NCBI GenBank assembly: GCA_949296645.1
Contig: CASFPH010000022.1
Coordinates: forward strand, 1 to 64,000
Reading direction: 5' to 3'
From: an uncultured Bacteroidales bacterium
GTDB taxonomy: Bacteria; Bacteroidota; Bacteroidia; Bacteroidales; UBA932
DNA: 64,000 nt
A program made the translations under genes and the position numbers. The notes under the pieces were generated by a model. The model searched no databases. It saw only the letters and a program-made list of their open reading frames with translations, and had not been told where the DNA came from. Position 1 is the first letter of the stretch, and each line of letters begins with the position of its first letter. Below are positions 9,549 to 17,933 of the stretch, piece by piece.

Positions 9549-11555
9549 ATGCAGTTTGTTCTGAAATCTTCATACAGGCCGACAGGAGACCAGCCGTCGG
9601 CCATAGACGGATTGTGCAGGAATATCCGGGAAAACAACCGTTCCGTAACACTGCTCGGCGTTACCGGTTCGGGAAAGACATTCACAATGGCGAACGTTAT
9701 TGAGCGCCTGCAGAGACCGGCTTTGATTTTGAGCCATAACAAGACGCTTGCAGCACAGCTTTACGGTGAGTTCAAATCGTTTTTTCCTGATAATGCGGTC
9801 GAATATTTCGTATCATACTATGATTATTATCAGCCGGAGGCATATCTTCCGGTAACCGATACTTATATCGAGAAGGATCTGAGTATAAATGACGAGATAG
9901 AGAGTCTAAGAATCAGTGCGTCTTCGGCATTGCTGTCGGGTCGCAGGGACGTCATAGTGATTTCAAGCGTTTCATGTCTGTACGGTATCGGTAATCCGCA
10001 GGATTTTCATGACAATACGATACATCTGGAAAGCGGTATGGCAATGAGCCGTAACAAACTGCTGTATTCGTTGATAGACGCACTTTACAGCCGTAATGAT
10101 GCTGAGTTCAGGAAAGGAACGTTCCGAATGAACGGCGATACGGTGGATATATATCCGGCTTACGGAGACAGGGCTTTCCGCGTGGTGTTTTTCGGAGATG
10201 AAATAGAGTCGATAGAGGATATAGACCCTGTGACAGGTGCCACGGTTTCCGAACTTGACAAGGTTTCGGTATATCCTGCAACCAATTTCGTGACCACGAA
10301 GGAGCGGACCAAGTCAGCTGTCGCTGCGATTCAGGATGATATGATGAGGCAGAGTGAATATTTTGCTTCCATAGGGAAAAATCTGGAATCAAAAAGGATA
10401 AGACAGAGGGTGGAATATGATCTGGAAATGATAAAGGAGATAGGTTATTGTCCAGGTATCGAGAATTATTCAAGATATTTCGACGGAAGGTCTCCTGGAA
10501 GTCGTCCGTTCTGTCTCATAGATTATTTCCCGGACGATTTCATAACTTTCATAGATGAGAGCCATGTCACGCTGCCGCAGATCAGGGCGATGTACGGAGG
10601 TGACCGTTCGAGGAAGGAAGTGCTTATAGAATACGGGTTCAGGCTTCCTGCGGCGGCGGACAACCGACCTTTGAAGTTCGACGAGTTCGAGTCCATAATA
10701 GGTCAGAGAGTGTATGTCAGTGCGACTCCCGGCGACTATGAGCTTGAGGATTGCGGAGGTCTTGTTGTGGAACAGGTAGTGCGTCCTACGGGCCTTCTTG
10801 ATCCTCCGATCGAGGTACGCAGCAGCAAGAACCAGATAGACGATCTTCTCGAAGAGATAAGGATCAGGGCCGAGAAGGATGAGAGGGTGCTTGTAACTAC
10901 GCTTACCAAGCGTATGGCTGAAGAACTGGACAAATATCTTACCCGTATGGAAGTAAGATGCAGGTATATACATTCCGATGTGGATACCATAGAGCGTGTG
11001 CAGATAATAGACGATTTCCAGAACGGCCTTTTCGATGTGCTTATAGGTGTGAATCTGTTGAGGGAAGGACTTGATATGCCACAGGTGTCGCTTGTAGCCA
11101 TACTTGATGCCGACAAGGAAGGTTTCCTCCGTTCAGACAGGGCCTTGACACAGACTGCCGGACGTGCCGCAAGAAATGTGAACGGACTGGTGATAATGTA
11201 TGCCGATACTGTCACCGGTTCCATGAAAAGGACAATTGACGAGACTGAAAGGCGCAGAAAAAAACAGATGGAGTATAACAAGGCTAACGGCATAGTCCCG
11301 AAACAGGTTCTCAAGCAGGGTAAAAATCTTCTTGCAAGACAGAACGGTACGGAATATGCTTATGCTGAAAAAGAGGCTGCGGTTGTTTCCGATCCTGTAC
11401 TTTCTTATATGAGTACGGATCAGTTGCGGAAGGCGATAGATGCAGCCAGAGGGGAAATGGAACGTGCCGCTGCGGAACTTGATTTCCTGAGAGCGGCAAA
11501 ATACAGGGATGAAATGAACAATCTCAGAAAATTGTATGAGGAAAGAAACAAATAA
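9549..11555 (+). CDS. uvrB: UvrABC excinuclease subunit B
   Basis: A 668-residue helicase-like DNA damage-verification subunit. Walker A GVTGSGKT lies at residues 37-44. The damage-probing beta-hairpin YYDYYQPEAYLP is near 90-102. DESH (FIDESHVTLPQ) and the helicase motifs GVNLLREGLDMP and QTAGRAARN follow. The C-terminal UVR helix pair (LDFLRAAKYRDEMNNL) binds UvrC. All key motifs are intact. It sits between hppA and the Rel gene with 13-16 base gaps, so it is probably in the same transcript. uvrA is nearby at 14022. Confidence 0.97.
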   Translation: MQFVLKSSYRPTGDQPSAIDGLCRNIRENNRSVTLLGVTGSGKTFTMANVIERLQRPALILSHNKTLAAQLYGEFKSFFPDNAVEYFVSYYDYYQPEAYLPVTDTYIEKDLSINDEIESLRISASSALLSGRRDVIVISSVSCLYGIGNPQDFHDNTIHLESGMAMSRNKLLYSLIDALYSRNDAEFRKGTFRMNGDTVDIYPAYGDRAFRVVFFGDEIESIEDIDPVTGATVSELDKVSVYPATNFVTTKERTKSAVAAIQDDMMRQSEYFASIGKNLESKRIRQRVEYDLEMIKEIGYCPGIENYSRYFDGRSPGSRPFCLIDYFPDDFITFIDESHVTLPQIRAMYGGDRSRKEVLIEYGFRLPAAADNRPLKFDEFESIIGQRVYVSATPGDYELEDCGGLVVEQVVRPTGLLDPPIEVRSSKNQIDDLLEEIRIRAEKDERVLVTTLTKRMAEELDKYLTRMEVRCRYIHSDVDTIERVQIIDDFQNGLFDVLIGVNLLREGLDMPQVSLVAILDADKEGFLRSDRALTQTAGRAARNVNGLVIMYADTVTGSMKRTIDETERRRKKQMEYNKANGIVPKQVLKQGKNLLARQNGTEYAYAEKEAAVVSDPVLSYMSTDQLRKAIDAARGEMERAAAELDFLRAAKYRDEMNNLRKLYEERNK

Positions 11556-11567
11556 GGAGGATTATTT

Positions 11568-13781
11568 ATGCCGGACAATCTTACCAGAATAACAGGACTG
11601 CTTGCGAATTTTGACAGTGCAGAGTCAGATACGGTCAGGTCGGCCTATGATATGGTGTCCGATGTGATGAAGGACATGAAGAGGGGCAACAACAGACCGT
11701 TTATCGAGCATCCTCTCGGTGTTGCGGAAATAATAGTGGAGAATCTCGGTCTGGACGGGGATTCTCTGGCTGCATATTTTCTCCATGAAGCGACAAGATT
11801 CAATGAAAGCCTCATACCTGAGGTGGAGAAGAAATATTCGCCGGAAATATTTGGAATAGTCGTCGGACTTAACAAAATAGCAGCAATACGTCCGAAAGAT
11901 ACCAGGCTCGAGGCCGAGAATTACAGGAAACTGATAGTGTCGTATTCGACTGACCCGCGAGTTACCTTGATAAAACTTGCCGACCGTCTGGAGATAATGA
12001 GGAATCTTCATATTCTTCCAAAGCTCAGCAGGGAAAGAAAGAATACTGAAACCATAATGTTGTATATCCCGCTGGCCCACCAGCTCGGCTTGTACAATCT
12101 GAAGAGCGAGATGGAGAATCTCTATCTGAAGAATGCGGACAATCTTAGTTACCGTACCATAACCAATAAGCTCAAGGCGACGGAGCGGGAGCGTCAGGGA
12201 CTCGTAAAGGCCTTTATAAACCCTCTGAAGGACAAACTCGACAAGGCCGGGATAAAATATGAACTCAAGGCAAGGACGAAGTCGGCATATTCCATATGGA
12301 GAAAAATGCAGGCCCAGTCAGTGCCGTTCGAAGGGGTGTATGATGTTTTTGCAATGAGGTTCATTATTGAGGCCCCCGCCGACAGGGCAAAGGAACATGA
12401 GCTTTGCTGGCAGGTGTATTCTCTTGTTACTGAAGAGTATGAACCGGACGTGAAAAGATTGAGGGACTGGATTACCGTGCCTAAACCGAACGGCTATGAG
12501 TCGCTCCACACAACTGTCAAGAACAAGGAAGGTGCCGTGATGGAGGTGCAGATAAGAACAAGGCGAATGGATGACGAGGCCGAAAACGGAATGGCGGCAC
12601 ACTGGGCTTACAAAGGCATAAAAAGGGTGAAGGAACTGGATGCATGGCTTTCCAATGTGAAGAAGATGCTGGAGAGTCCTGACAAGGAAGTTTATACTCA
12701 TATGCCGGTACAGGCTTTGGAGGAAGTGTTCGTATATACTCCGGCTGGGGATCTAAGAAAATTGCCGAAAGGCGCTTGTGTGCTGGACTTCGCGTTCGAA
12801 ATACATTCCAATCTAGGAATCAAATGCAGCGGTGCGAAAGTCAACGGTAAGGTCGTTTCCATAAGGGAGCCTCTGCATACTGGAGATGTTGTGGAAATAA
12901 TGAGTTCAAGAAATCAGAAGCCTTCGGCGGACTGGCTTAATTTTGTTGTTACATCCAAGGCCAGGGCAAAGATAAGGCAGAAGATAAAAGAGGAGGAAGG
13001 GCGCAAAGCTGCAGCAGGAAGGGAACTTCTTGAGAGAAGATTGAAGAACTGGAAACTGGAAATGGATGACGAGTTGATGAATGAGCTTGTGAAGTTCTTC
13101 AAATACAGGAATTCGAATGATTTTCTTTCGGCGATAGCGGATGAGGATGTCGATCTTTCGGATGTGAAGGACTTTATCCAAAAGTATGAAGGGGAACAGT
13201 CACAGTCTCAGTTGCAGGGAGGCCAGAATTTACAGAACCTTCAGGACAGCAGAGACAGTAAGGACAACAAGGACAGCAAGGACGGCAGGGCCCAGAAAAA
13301 GGAAAGCTCGAAAGGCGACGGCAATTATCTTGAAATAGGCAAACTGAACGATATAGGCTACAAGATGGCCAAATGCTGCAATCCGATTTACGGTGACGAT
13401 GTGTTTGCATTTGTCTCGGCCAAGGACGGGGTGAAGATACACCGAATGTCCTGTCCTAATGCGGCAAGGCTGATCGAGGCTTATCCGTACAGGATACAGA
13501 TGGTGAAATGGAAAGACAATGCCGCAACTACAAGTTTCCAGGTGAACCTGAAGATAATAGTGGAGGACGAACTTTCCAACGGTCAGTATATCATAGAAGA
13601 GGCGAACAGGCAGGGAGTATCCATCCGTTCCTTCTCTATAGATGACCGTTATTCAGGCCGTTTCAAGGTCGGCTATGACGTGAAGATGCAGGTCTCCGTC
13701 GGCAGCAACCACCATCTTGAAACCCTCATGGCGGGGCTCAAGAGACTAAAAGGAGTCAGGAGTATAGTGAGGATGAAGTAG
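11568..13781 (+). CDS. rel: RelA/SpoT-family (p)ppGpp synthetase with degenerate hydrolase domain
   Basis: A 737-residue protein of the long Rel type, in order: HD region (about 40-180), synthetase domain (about 230-350, with VPKPNGYESLHTTV preceded by RLRD), TGS domain (about 395-455), zinc-finger-like CC segment (KMAKCCNPIYG) and ACT domain at the end. The hydrolase site is abnormal. The HDxxED motif reads H73-E74-A-T-R77-F78, so three of the four defining residues are replaced; His48 and Asp139 remain. It is therefore probably a synthetase without pppGpp hydrolase activity. A Gln/Asp/Ser/Lys-rich low-complexity insert lies near residues 543-585. AAGGAGG lies just before the start. Confidence 0.92.
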   Translation: MPDNLTRITGLLANFDSAESDTVRSAYDMVSDVMKDMKRGNNRPFIEHPLGVAEIIVENLGLDGDSLAAYFLHEATRFNESLIPEVEKKYSPEIFGIVVGLNKIAAIRPKDTRLEAENYRKLIVSYSTDPRVTLIKLADRLEIMRNLHILPKLSRERKNTETIMLYIPLAHQLGLYNLKSEMENLYLKNADNLSYRTITNKLKATERERQGLVKAFINPLKDKLDKAGIKYELKARTKSAYSIWRKMQAQSVPFEGVYDVFAMRFIIEAPADRAKEHELCWQVYSLVTEEYEPDVKRLRDWITVPKPNGYESLHTTVKNKEGAVMEVQIRTRRMDDEAENGMAAHWAYKGIKRVKELDAWLSNVKKMLESPDKEVYTHMPVQALEEVFVYTPAGDLRKLPKGACVLDFAFEIHSNLGIKCSGAKVNGKVVSIREPLHTGDVVEIMSSRNQKPSADWLNFVVTSKARAKIRQKIKEEEGRKAAAGRELLERRLKNWKLEMDDELMNELVKFFKYRNSNDFLSAIADEDVDLSDVKDFIQKYEGEQSQSQLQGGQNLQNLQDSRDSKDNKDSKDGRAQKKESSKGDGNYLEIGKLNDIGYKMAKCCNPIYGDDVFAFVSAKDGVKIHRMSCPNAARLIEAYPYRIQMVKWKDNAATTSFQVNLKIIVEDELSNGQYIIEEANRQGVSIRSFSIDDRYSGRFKVGYDVKMQVSVGSNHHLETLMAGLKRLKGVRSIVRMK

Positions 13782-13982
13782 TGTATATTACATATATTTC
13801 TGTTATTCAGGTGTATATTGTAGAGGGCATGCTTGCCTGACGCCGCGTAAGAAAAATACAACCAACCGCCGCCAGAAGGCACACTAGGGCATATTGCGAT
13901 TTCGAATAGAAAATATTTATGTAGCATATGATCACTTTTGTGAATTCGGAAATCAAAAAACGGAAAAAACTTTAGGATTGCG

Positions 13983-13990
13983 TATCTTTG
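13983..13990 (+). promoter_or_regulatory. Putative -7 element upstream of uvrA
   Basis: TATCTTTG lies 31 bases before the uvrA ATG. No clear TTTG is seen at the expected -33 distance. The rest of the 240-base gap 13782-14021 shows no gene or strong hairpin. Confidence 0.45.
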
Positions 13991-14021
13991 TTGTCTGATA
14001 AAGACCAACAGATAACGGAGA

Positions 14022-16820
14022 ATGGACGAGCAGTATATTGAGATAAAGGGTGCCGAGGTAAACAACCTCAAGAAGATAGATGTCAGGATTCCGAGAAACG
14101 AACTTACCGTTATTTCCGGCGTATCCGGTTCAGGCAAGTCGAGCCTCGCGTTCGATACGCTTTTTGCGGAGGGGCAGAGAAGGTTCGCTGAGAGTCTTTC
14201 CTCGTTCGCCAGACAGTTTCTCGGCAGGATGAGCAAGCCGGCGGTGGAGAAGATAGAGGGAATACCGCCTGCGATAGCCATCGAGCAGAAGGTGAACAGC
14301 CGCAACCCGCGTTCCACTGTAGGCACCACTACGGAAATCTACGATTATCTCAGACTGCTTTTTGCCAGGATAGGCCGTACATATTCTCCCGTAAGCGGAA
14401 AGAGAGTGACGAAAGAGACTGTGCCTTCCGTGATGAACTACATATTTTCACGGCCAGCCGGCTGTTATATCCATATTCTTGCACCGTTCGGATGGGAAAA
14501 CCGTGATTACAGGATAGAGAAACTTCTTGAACTGAAGGAGAACGGTTTCACAAGACTTTATATTGACGGGAAGACGGTGCGTATTGATGATGTGCTGTCG
14601 GATACCGCACGATATGTGGACTCGGATCCGAAACTGCTGGTGGACAGACTGGTTACATCGGGGGAGAAGCCTGACGATGAAAAGATCGCGATAATTTCGG
14701 ATTCGCTCGAAAAGGCGTTCAGGACCGGTGACGGAAGGATGTATCTTGCAGTAAGGACAGGACGCGACGGGGCGGATGAACTGGTGCGTTTTTCAGGTGT
14801 ATTCGAGGCCGACGGTATGGTATTCGAAGAGCCGAACGAATATATGTTCAGTTTCAACAGTCCCATAGGGGCATGTCCAAGGTGCGGAGGGTACGGCAAG
14901 ATAGAGGGTATAGATGAAAAACTTGTGGTGCCAGACATTACGAAGTCGATATATGAGGAGGCTATAGCCTGCTGGAGAGGGGATACCATGAAATATTTTC
15001 AGCAGGAGCTCGTGGAAAATGCGTATAAATTCGACTTTCCGGTTCACAGACCGTACAATGAACTTACGAGGGAGCAGAAGGATCTTATCTGGCTCGGCAA
15101 CGAGTATTTCACCGGCCTTAACCGCTTTTTCGAGATGGTCAAGGCAAACCGCTACAAGGTGCAGTACCGATATCTTCTGAGCAGATATACAGGCAAGAGT
15201 GTTTGTCCTGAATGTAAGGGCAGCCGTCTTAAGAAGGAAGCCCTGTATGTAAGGATAGGAGATCCTGAACTCGGTCCCGATGCCAACATAGCAGAACTTT
15301 TGTCCATGACGATAAAGGAGCTGATTGTCTTTTTCGACAAAGTACGTTTCTCGGATTACGAGTCGAAAATTGCCGAAAGGGCAATAGTCGAGATAAGGCA
15401 GCGTCTGAAATATATGGACGAAGTAGGGCTTTCGTATCTGACCTTGAGCCGTGCGTCCAATACTCTGAGCGGAGGGGAAAGCCAGAGAATAAATCTGGTA
15501 AGTTCTCTTGGAAGCGGTCTTGTAGGTTCTCTCTACATACTTGACGAACCGTCGATAGGTTTGCATCCGCGTGATACTTCGAGACTCATATCGGTCCTGA
15601 AGGGGCTCAGGGATCTTGGAAATACCATAGTGGTGGTGGAACATGACGATGAAATAATAAGATCGGCGGACAATCTGATAGAAATAGGTCCGGGAGCCGG
15701 AAAATTTGGAGGACAAGTGGTTTATCAGGGTAAGCCTGATTCTGATACGCATACTATTACGCTGGATTATATAAACGGACGCCTTTCAATAGATTATCCT
15801 CCGAGAAACATGAAATTCGATTCGTTTATCGAGATAAAAGGTGCAGTGGAAAATAATCTGAAGGCCGTGGATGTCAGATTCCCGCTCAATGCACTGACCG
15901 TAGTTACCGGTGTAAGCGGGTCCGGCAAGTCTTCTCTTGTGGGAGGAACGCTTTATCCTGCGATGTACAAGATTGTCAACCAGCTTGGAACAAAGGCCGC
16001 AACATTCAGGGAAATATGCGGGGACTATTCAAGAATCGGAGCTGTGGAGTATGTGGACCAGAATCCTATCGGCAAGTCTTCGAGATCCAATCCCGTGACA
16101 TATCTGAAGATATACGACGATATAAGGAAACTTCTCTCCGAACAACCCTATGCAAAGATGAACGGTTACGGAAACTCGCATTTTTCGTTCAACATAGACG
16201 GCGGAAGGTGTCCTGAATGTCAGGGAGAAGGTGTGATAAAGATTCCGATGCAGTTCATGGCTGATGTTACGATAGTATGCGAGAGCTGCGGCGGCAAGCG
16301 TTTTAAGGATGACATACTTGAAGTAAGATACAAAGGCCTTAATGTCTCGGATATTCTGGATATGAGTGTGGATCAGGCGATTGAATTCTTTTCAGCCCAG
16401 AAAGAGCCTCTGGCAAGGAAAATAGCCGAGAGATTGCAGCCACTGAAGGATGTAGGACTGTCGTATCTGCAGCTCGGGCAGAGCAGCAGTACCCTGAGCG
16501 GAGGAGAGAGTCAGAGAATCAAGCTTGCCTATTTTCTCAGCAAGGATCTGAAACAGAAGGAAACACTGTTCATATTCGACGAACCTACTACGGGACTTCA
16601 TTTTGCGGATATCCAGAATCTTATGAATTCGTTCAGGGCTCTGCTTGACAAAGGGCATACCATAGTTGTTGTGGAACACAATATGGCCGTGGTGCATTGT
16701 GCCGACTGGATAATAGACCTCGGTCCGGAAGGCGGGGCGGAAGGCGGAAGGGTCGTTTATCAGGGAACGCCTGACGGCCTTGCTTCGGTTGGGGAGAGCT
16801 ACACTGCCAAGTTCATGTAA
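14022..16820 (+). CDS. uvrA: UvrABC excinuclease subunit A
   Basis: A 932-residue duplicated ABC ATPase that recognises distorted DNA and loads UvrB. The first Walker A is GVSGSGKSSL near residue 30 and the second is near residue 630. Both ABC signatures are intact (LSGGESQRINL and LSGGESQRIKL). Zinc-binding cysteine pairs are visible (CPRCGGYG, CPECKGSR, CPECQGEG with CESCGGK). Length is normal. It has its own -7 element and is separated from the Rel gene by 240 bases, so it is probably transcribed independently. Confidence 0.97.
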   Translation: MDEQYIEIKGAEVNNLKKIDVRIPRNELTVISGVSGSGKSSLAFDTLFAEGQRRFAESLSSFARQFLGRMSKPAVEKIEGIPPAIAIEQKVNSRNPRSTVGTTTEIYDYLRLLFARIGRTYSPVSGKRVTKETVPSVMNYIFSRPAGCYIHILAPFGWENRDYRIEKLLELKENGFTRLYIDGKTVRIDDVLSDTARYVDSDPKLLVDRLVTSGEKPDDEKIAIISDSLEKAFRTGDGRMYLAVRTGRDGADELVRFSGVFEADGMVFEEPNEYMFSFNSPIGACPRCGGYGKIEGIDEKLVVPDITKSIYEEAIACWRGDTMKYFQQELVENAYKFDFPVHRPYNELTREQKDLIWLGNEYFTGLNRFFEMVKANRYKVQYRYLLSRYTGKSVCPECKGSRLKKEALYVRIGDPELGPDANIAELLSMTIKELIVFFDKVRFSDYESKIAERAIVEIRQRLKYMDEVGLSYLTLSRASNTLSGGESQRINLVSSLGSGLVGSLYILDEPSIGLHPRDTSRLISVLKGLRDLGNTIVVVEHDDEIIRSADNLIEIGPGAGKFGGQVVYQGKPDSDTHTITLDYINGRLSIDYPPRNMKFDSFIEIKGAVENNLKAVDVRFPLNALTVVTGVSGSGKSSLVGGTLYPAMYKIVNQLGTKAATFREICGDYSRIGAVEYVDQNPIGKSSRSNPVTYLKIYDDIRKLLSEQPYAKMNGYGNSHFSFNIDGGRCPECQGEGVIKIPMQFMADVTIVCESCGGKRFKDDILEVRYKGLNVSDILDMSVDQAIEFFSAQKEPLARKIAERLQPLKDVGLSYLQLGQSSSTLSGGESQRIKLAYFLSKDLKQKETLFIFDEPTTGLHFADIQNLMNSFRALLDKGHTIVVVEHNMAVVHCADWIIDLGPEGGAEGGRVVYQGTPDGLASVGESYTAKFM

Positions 16821-16835
16821 TTATTCGTCCTGTAA

Positions 16836-17882
16836 TTATTCGGTGAGATATTTTATCAGATGAAATATAAGTGCCGTGCGCCTTTTGAGTATGGGATATG
16901 ATATGATGTCTTTTTCGTCGTCTTCCTTGTATGTCTTTTCATGAAAACCTGAAGTGAACAGAATGGCCGGAATGCCTTTTTCCGCGAACGGATACTGGTC
17001 GGACAGTCTGTAATAGGAATCGTAGAAACTGCGGCTGCCGTAGAAAGTGTGGTCAATGTCAAGATAAATATCGTAGAATGAGTTCCTGTATCCGAGTGCT
17101 TTTTTAAGGTCGCTTTTTTTGTAGGTTTCGGTTCCGAGAACCAGTACGTAGTTCGTATCCTTGTGTGGAGGAACCAATATGCTGCCTATCTGGTCGATAT
17201 TTATCGCGCATTTTATCTTGTCGGAACATAGTCCCTTATCTTCAAGAGATGCCACGAATGCCTTTGAGCCGGCAAGATTCATTTCCTTGGCATCGAATGC
17301 CGCGAATATTATGTTCCTGCGCGGGGCTATGCCCGCTTTTCTGAGTGTGGAGAACATTTCCGCCAGATTGAGCATGGCCGTTACTCCCGAAGCATTGTCG
17401 TCGGCACCGTTGTAGATATATCCGTTTATGCTTCCTATATGGTCGTAATGTGCCGATACTATGATGTATTCGTCGCTCGGAACTACGGATGGTACCAGCC
17501 CTATGATGTTACGTCCTGTTTTTGTGCCGGTTTCGGTCTTTGTGCCGGATTCGGTTTTTGTCCTTATCTCCGGTCTGAAACTTTGGGTGAATACGGAGTC
17601 GAAAGGTTTCAGACCGTATCGGATAAATTCGGATCTTATGTACCAGCCTGCATGCTGGCAACCTCTGGAGCCGGTTTCCCTTCCCCGCATCATGTCGTCA
17701 GCAAGGTATTCGAGTATTGCAGCCTGTTTTTCCCTGTATATTATGCTTTCATACTGTTTGTCCGTCGAATACTGGGCCGACAGTTGTGCTGCGGGCATGA
17801 AAAAATATATTGCTGAAACTATGATTGTCAGTAGGCATGCGGTACCTTTGGGTAAAAGAACTCTTTCCGGATGGGCAGTCAT
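16836..17882 (-). CDS. M28-family metallopeptidase, exported
   Basis: A secreted zinc aminopeptidase-like protein with signal sequence (CLLTIIVSAIYFFMPAAQLSA). Metal-binding motifs of family M28 appear in order: SAHYDHIG, NGADDNASGVTAML, FDAKEMNLAGS and INIDQIGS, with a distal His near the C-terminus. A short repeated insert, RTKTESGTKTETGTKTG (plus-strand 17519-17575), precedes the catalytic core. I chose the second ATG (17882) because a minus-strand -7 element (TACCTTTG, 17917-17924) leaves no room for a leader before the first ATG at 17909. It probably trims peptides in the periplasm. Confidence 0.87.
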   Translation of the reverse strand: MTAHPERVLLPKGTACLLTIIVSAIYFFMPAAQLSAQYSTDKQYESIIYREKQAAILEYLADDMMRGRETGSRGCQHAGWYIRSEFIRYGLKPFDSVFTQSFRPEIRTKTESGTKTETGTKTGRNIIGLVPSVVPSDEYIIVSAHYDHIGSINGYIYNGADDNASGVTAMLNLAEMFSTLRKAGIAPRRNIIFAAFDAKEMNLAGSKAFVASLEDKGLCSDKIKCAINIDQIGSILVPPHKDTNYVLVLGTETYKKSDLKKALGYRNSFYDIYLDIDHTFYGSRSFYDSYYRLSDQYPFAEKGIPAILFTSGFHEKTYKEDDEKDIISYPILKRRTALIFHLIKYLTE

Positions 17883-17896
17883 TTGTAATAAATCAG

Positions 17897-17924
17897 TATA
17901 TTTGCACATGATTTTGCAAAGGTA
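17897..17924. promoter_or_regulatory. Divergent -7 elements between the M28 peptidase and TPR genes
   Basis: TATATTTG on the plus strand (17897-17904) lies 29 bases before the TPR gene. TACCTTTG on the minus strand (17917-17924) lies upstream of the peptidase. The two promoters would overlap in this short divergent region. Confidence 0.4.
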
Positions 17925-17933
17925 TATAATTTA

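Noticed and set aside
13782..14021. tRNA or small RNA gene in the gap before uvrA
   Set aside because: No cloverleaf, T-loop consensus or strong hairpin was found, only a -7 element.
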